From NCBI GenBank assembly GCA_012845835.1, contig JABAKD010000028.1:14044648-14108647 (forward strand): DNA of 64,000 bases, given 5' to 3'. The stretch's first letter is position 1. Each line of letters opens with the position of its first letter. Made by a program: the position numbers and the translations under genes. The notes under the pieces are model-generated. The model was not told the origin of the DNA, ran no database searches, and worked only from the letters and a program-made list of their open reading frames with translations. This stretch comes from Undaria pinnatifida. Its lineage: Eukaryota; Sar; Phaeophyceae; Laminariales; Alariaceae. This document shows positions 62,986 through 64,000 of the stretch, one piece after another.

Positions 62986-64000
62986 GTTGTATTTGGCAAT
63001 ACGTATCTCTTTCGTATAATTAGCGATGTCAGAAAATAATGGTAACTATATGATGGTGGTGACAAACCGTGCATGACCACATCACCTCGCCTGTTGTATT
63101 TGGAAATACGTATCTCTTTGTTGTAATAAGCGATGTCAGAAAATGATGGTAACTACAAATATTCTATAAAATATTCTAGCTTTCGATCCATGCACAACAA
63201 CAAATTATGAAGATTTAACACGTTATTTACTACACTTAAACACTGGGTTGCATACTGCATCTAACATCAAACCTTCTAGAATAGTAACATTACCAGGTAG
63301 ATGACATAAAATGATGTCTTCTTGCTACAAATCGTAAGATTTGCCCCCTTTAAGGAGTTATAGTTTCCGCGCACATATTTAAATGTCCCGCCCCCCGCCC
63401 CCCCCCTCTCCTCCCCCTCCCCCGATCCCTCTTGTTAAAAAAAAAACACCCCTTTCCCCCCCCCCCCTCTCCCCCGATCCCTCCCGCCCCCTCCCCTTTT
63501 CCCGCCTAGTTTGTCCAAACGCCCCACTCACAATCGAAATCGGCCAGAGTAATAAACACCTATACGCAGTTGGTATCACGTCATTATCTTTCTGACCATC
63601 CATGACGTAGTTTTCATTCTTTCCCCCCACCCCCCTCAACCCCCCCTCCAACGCCCCCTCTTTTCCCACCACCCGCACGATCGCCTAGACCTAGCACCAC
63701 GCGTATAACAAGCCCCTACATATCTTTGATCTTACAACCGGAGTGTATTTGAATATTATTTGTGACCTTAACCTCCTGAAAAAGTTTTTTCGCTCTCTCT
63801 TGCGTCAACGCCCCACCTAATATCGAAATCCGCCAGATTAATAAACACTTTACGCACTGGATATCACCTCATTATATTTCTAGAGCCATCTATGCCGCTG
63901 CCTCCCCCCCCCCCCCCCCCCCGCCCCGAACGCCCCGTTCTTCCCCACCACCCGCACCATCGCCTAGACCTATCACCGCACGTATGACAAACCCCTCACC
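62985..64000 (+). repeat. GTR repeat copy 14, running off the window end
   Basis: C-strand sense, starting in the AT-rich distal module (CATGTTGTATTTGGCAATACG; tandem duplicate at about 63080-63110). It continues through AATCGAAATCGGCCAGAGTAATAAACACC (split, 63531-63560) and C runs (63397-63408, 63455-63470, 63903-63922) to CGCCTAGACCTATCACC at the window edge. The constant end would lie beyond 64000. Confidence 0.75.

Noticed and set aside
62508-63080. 190-codon Thr/Asn/Val/Leu repeat frames
   Set aside because: Products of the (GTT)n microsatellite.

Overview
The window looks like nuclear DNA from a eukaryote with a repeat-rich genome and long introns. There are no operons or Shine-Dalgarno patterns, coding exons use GT-AG introns up to 5.2 kb, and most of the sequence is transposable elements and their debris. 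The plant-type mariner element, the transporter family and the overall texture (mixed-GC exons, AT-rich spacers, long G/C runs) suggest a stramenopile, most likely a brown alga. That assignment is inference from style; no taxonomic marker is present.

Layout. 1-2090: dispersed repeats and the first copy of an abundant G/C-tract repeat, called GTR here. 2112-4970: two inverted pairs of tRNA-like (SINE-type) units enclosing a mariner-like element with TIRs, a TA duplication and an uninterrupted 506-codon transposase. 5000-9990: repeats, hairpins, a further GTR copy and a possible zinc-binding ORF. 10009-23803: the one convincing host gene, an 8-exon major facilitator transporter on the plus strand whose exons join in phase into 425 codons; its introns carry GTR copies, microsatellites and tandem repeats. 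24890-27910: a decayed gag-protease retrotransposon fragment on the minus strand, split by a non-autonomous hAT element with 8-bp target duplications. 28045-30700: a GTR fragment, a tRNA-like unit, a cluster of degenerate GAAGCTTCC palindromes and a 42-bp minisatellite. 31168-35690: a non-LTR retrotransposon (LINE) with endonuclease and reverse transcriptase remnants, interrupted by a SINE-like repeat. 35693-45200: more GTR copies, one containing a 1.16-kb TIR element with TA duplications. 45201-51583: an LTR element with 5-bp target duplications, a 5' ORF with a glutamine tract and a copia-type RNase H end, inserted into GTR. 51584-64000: GTR copies, a LINE 5' fragment, a second LINE copy with a dead YAGD motif, SINE-like copies, a (GTT)n microsatellite and unidentified coding-like stretches.

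The region is an accessory, transposon-dominated neighbourhood around one plausible host gene. Insertions are nested (hAT in gag, LTR element in GTR, TIR element in GTR, SINE-like repeat in LINE), which gives a relative chronology. The main candidate for something undescribed is GTR: at least 14 copies built from a few non-coding modules separated by G/C homopolymers, with a constant AT-tailed end and variable truncation at the other.
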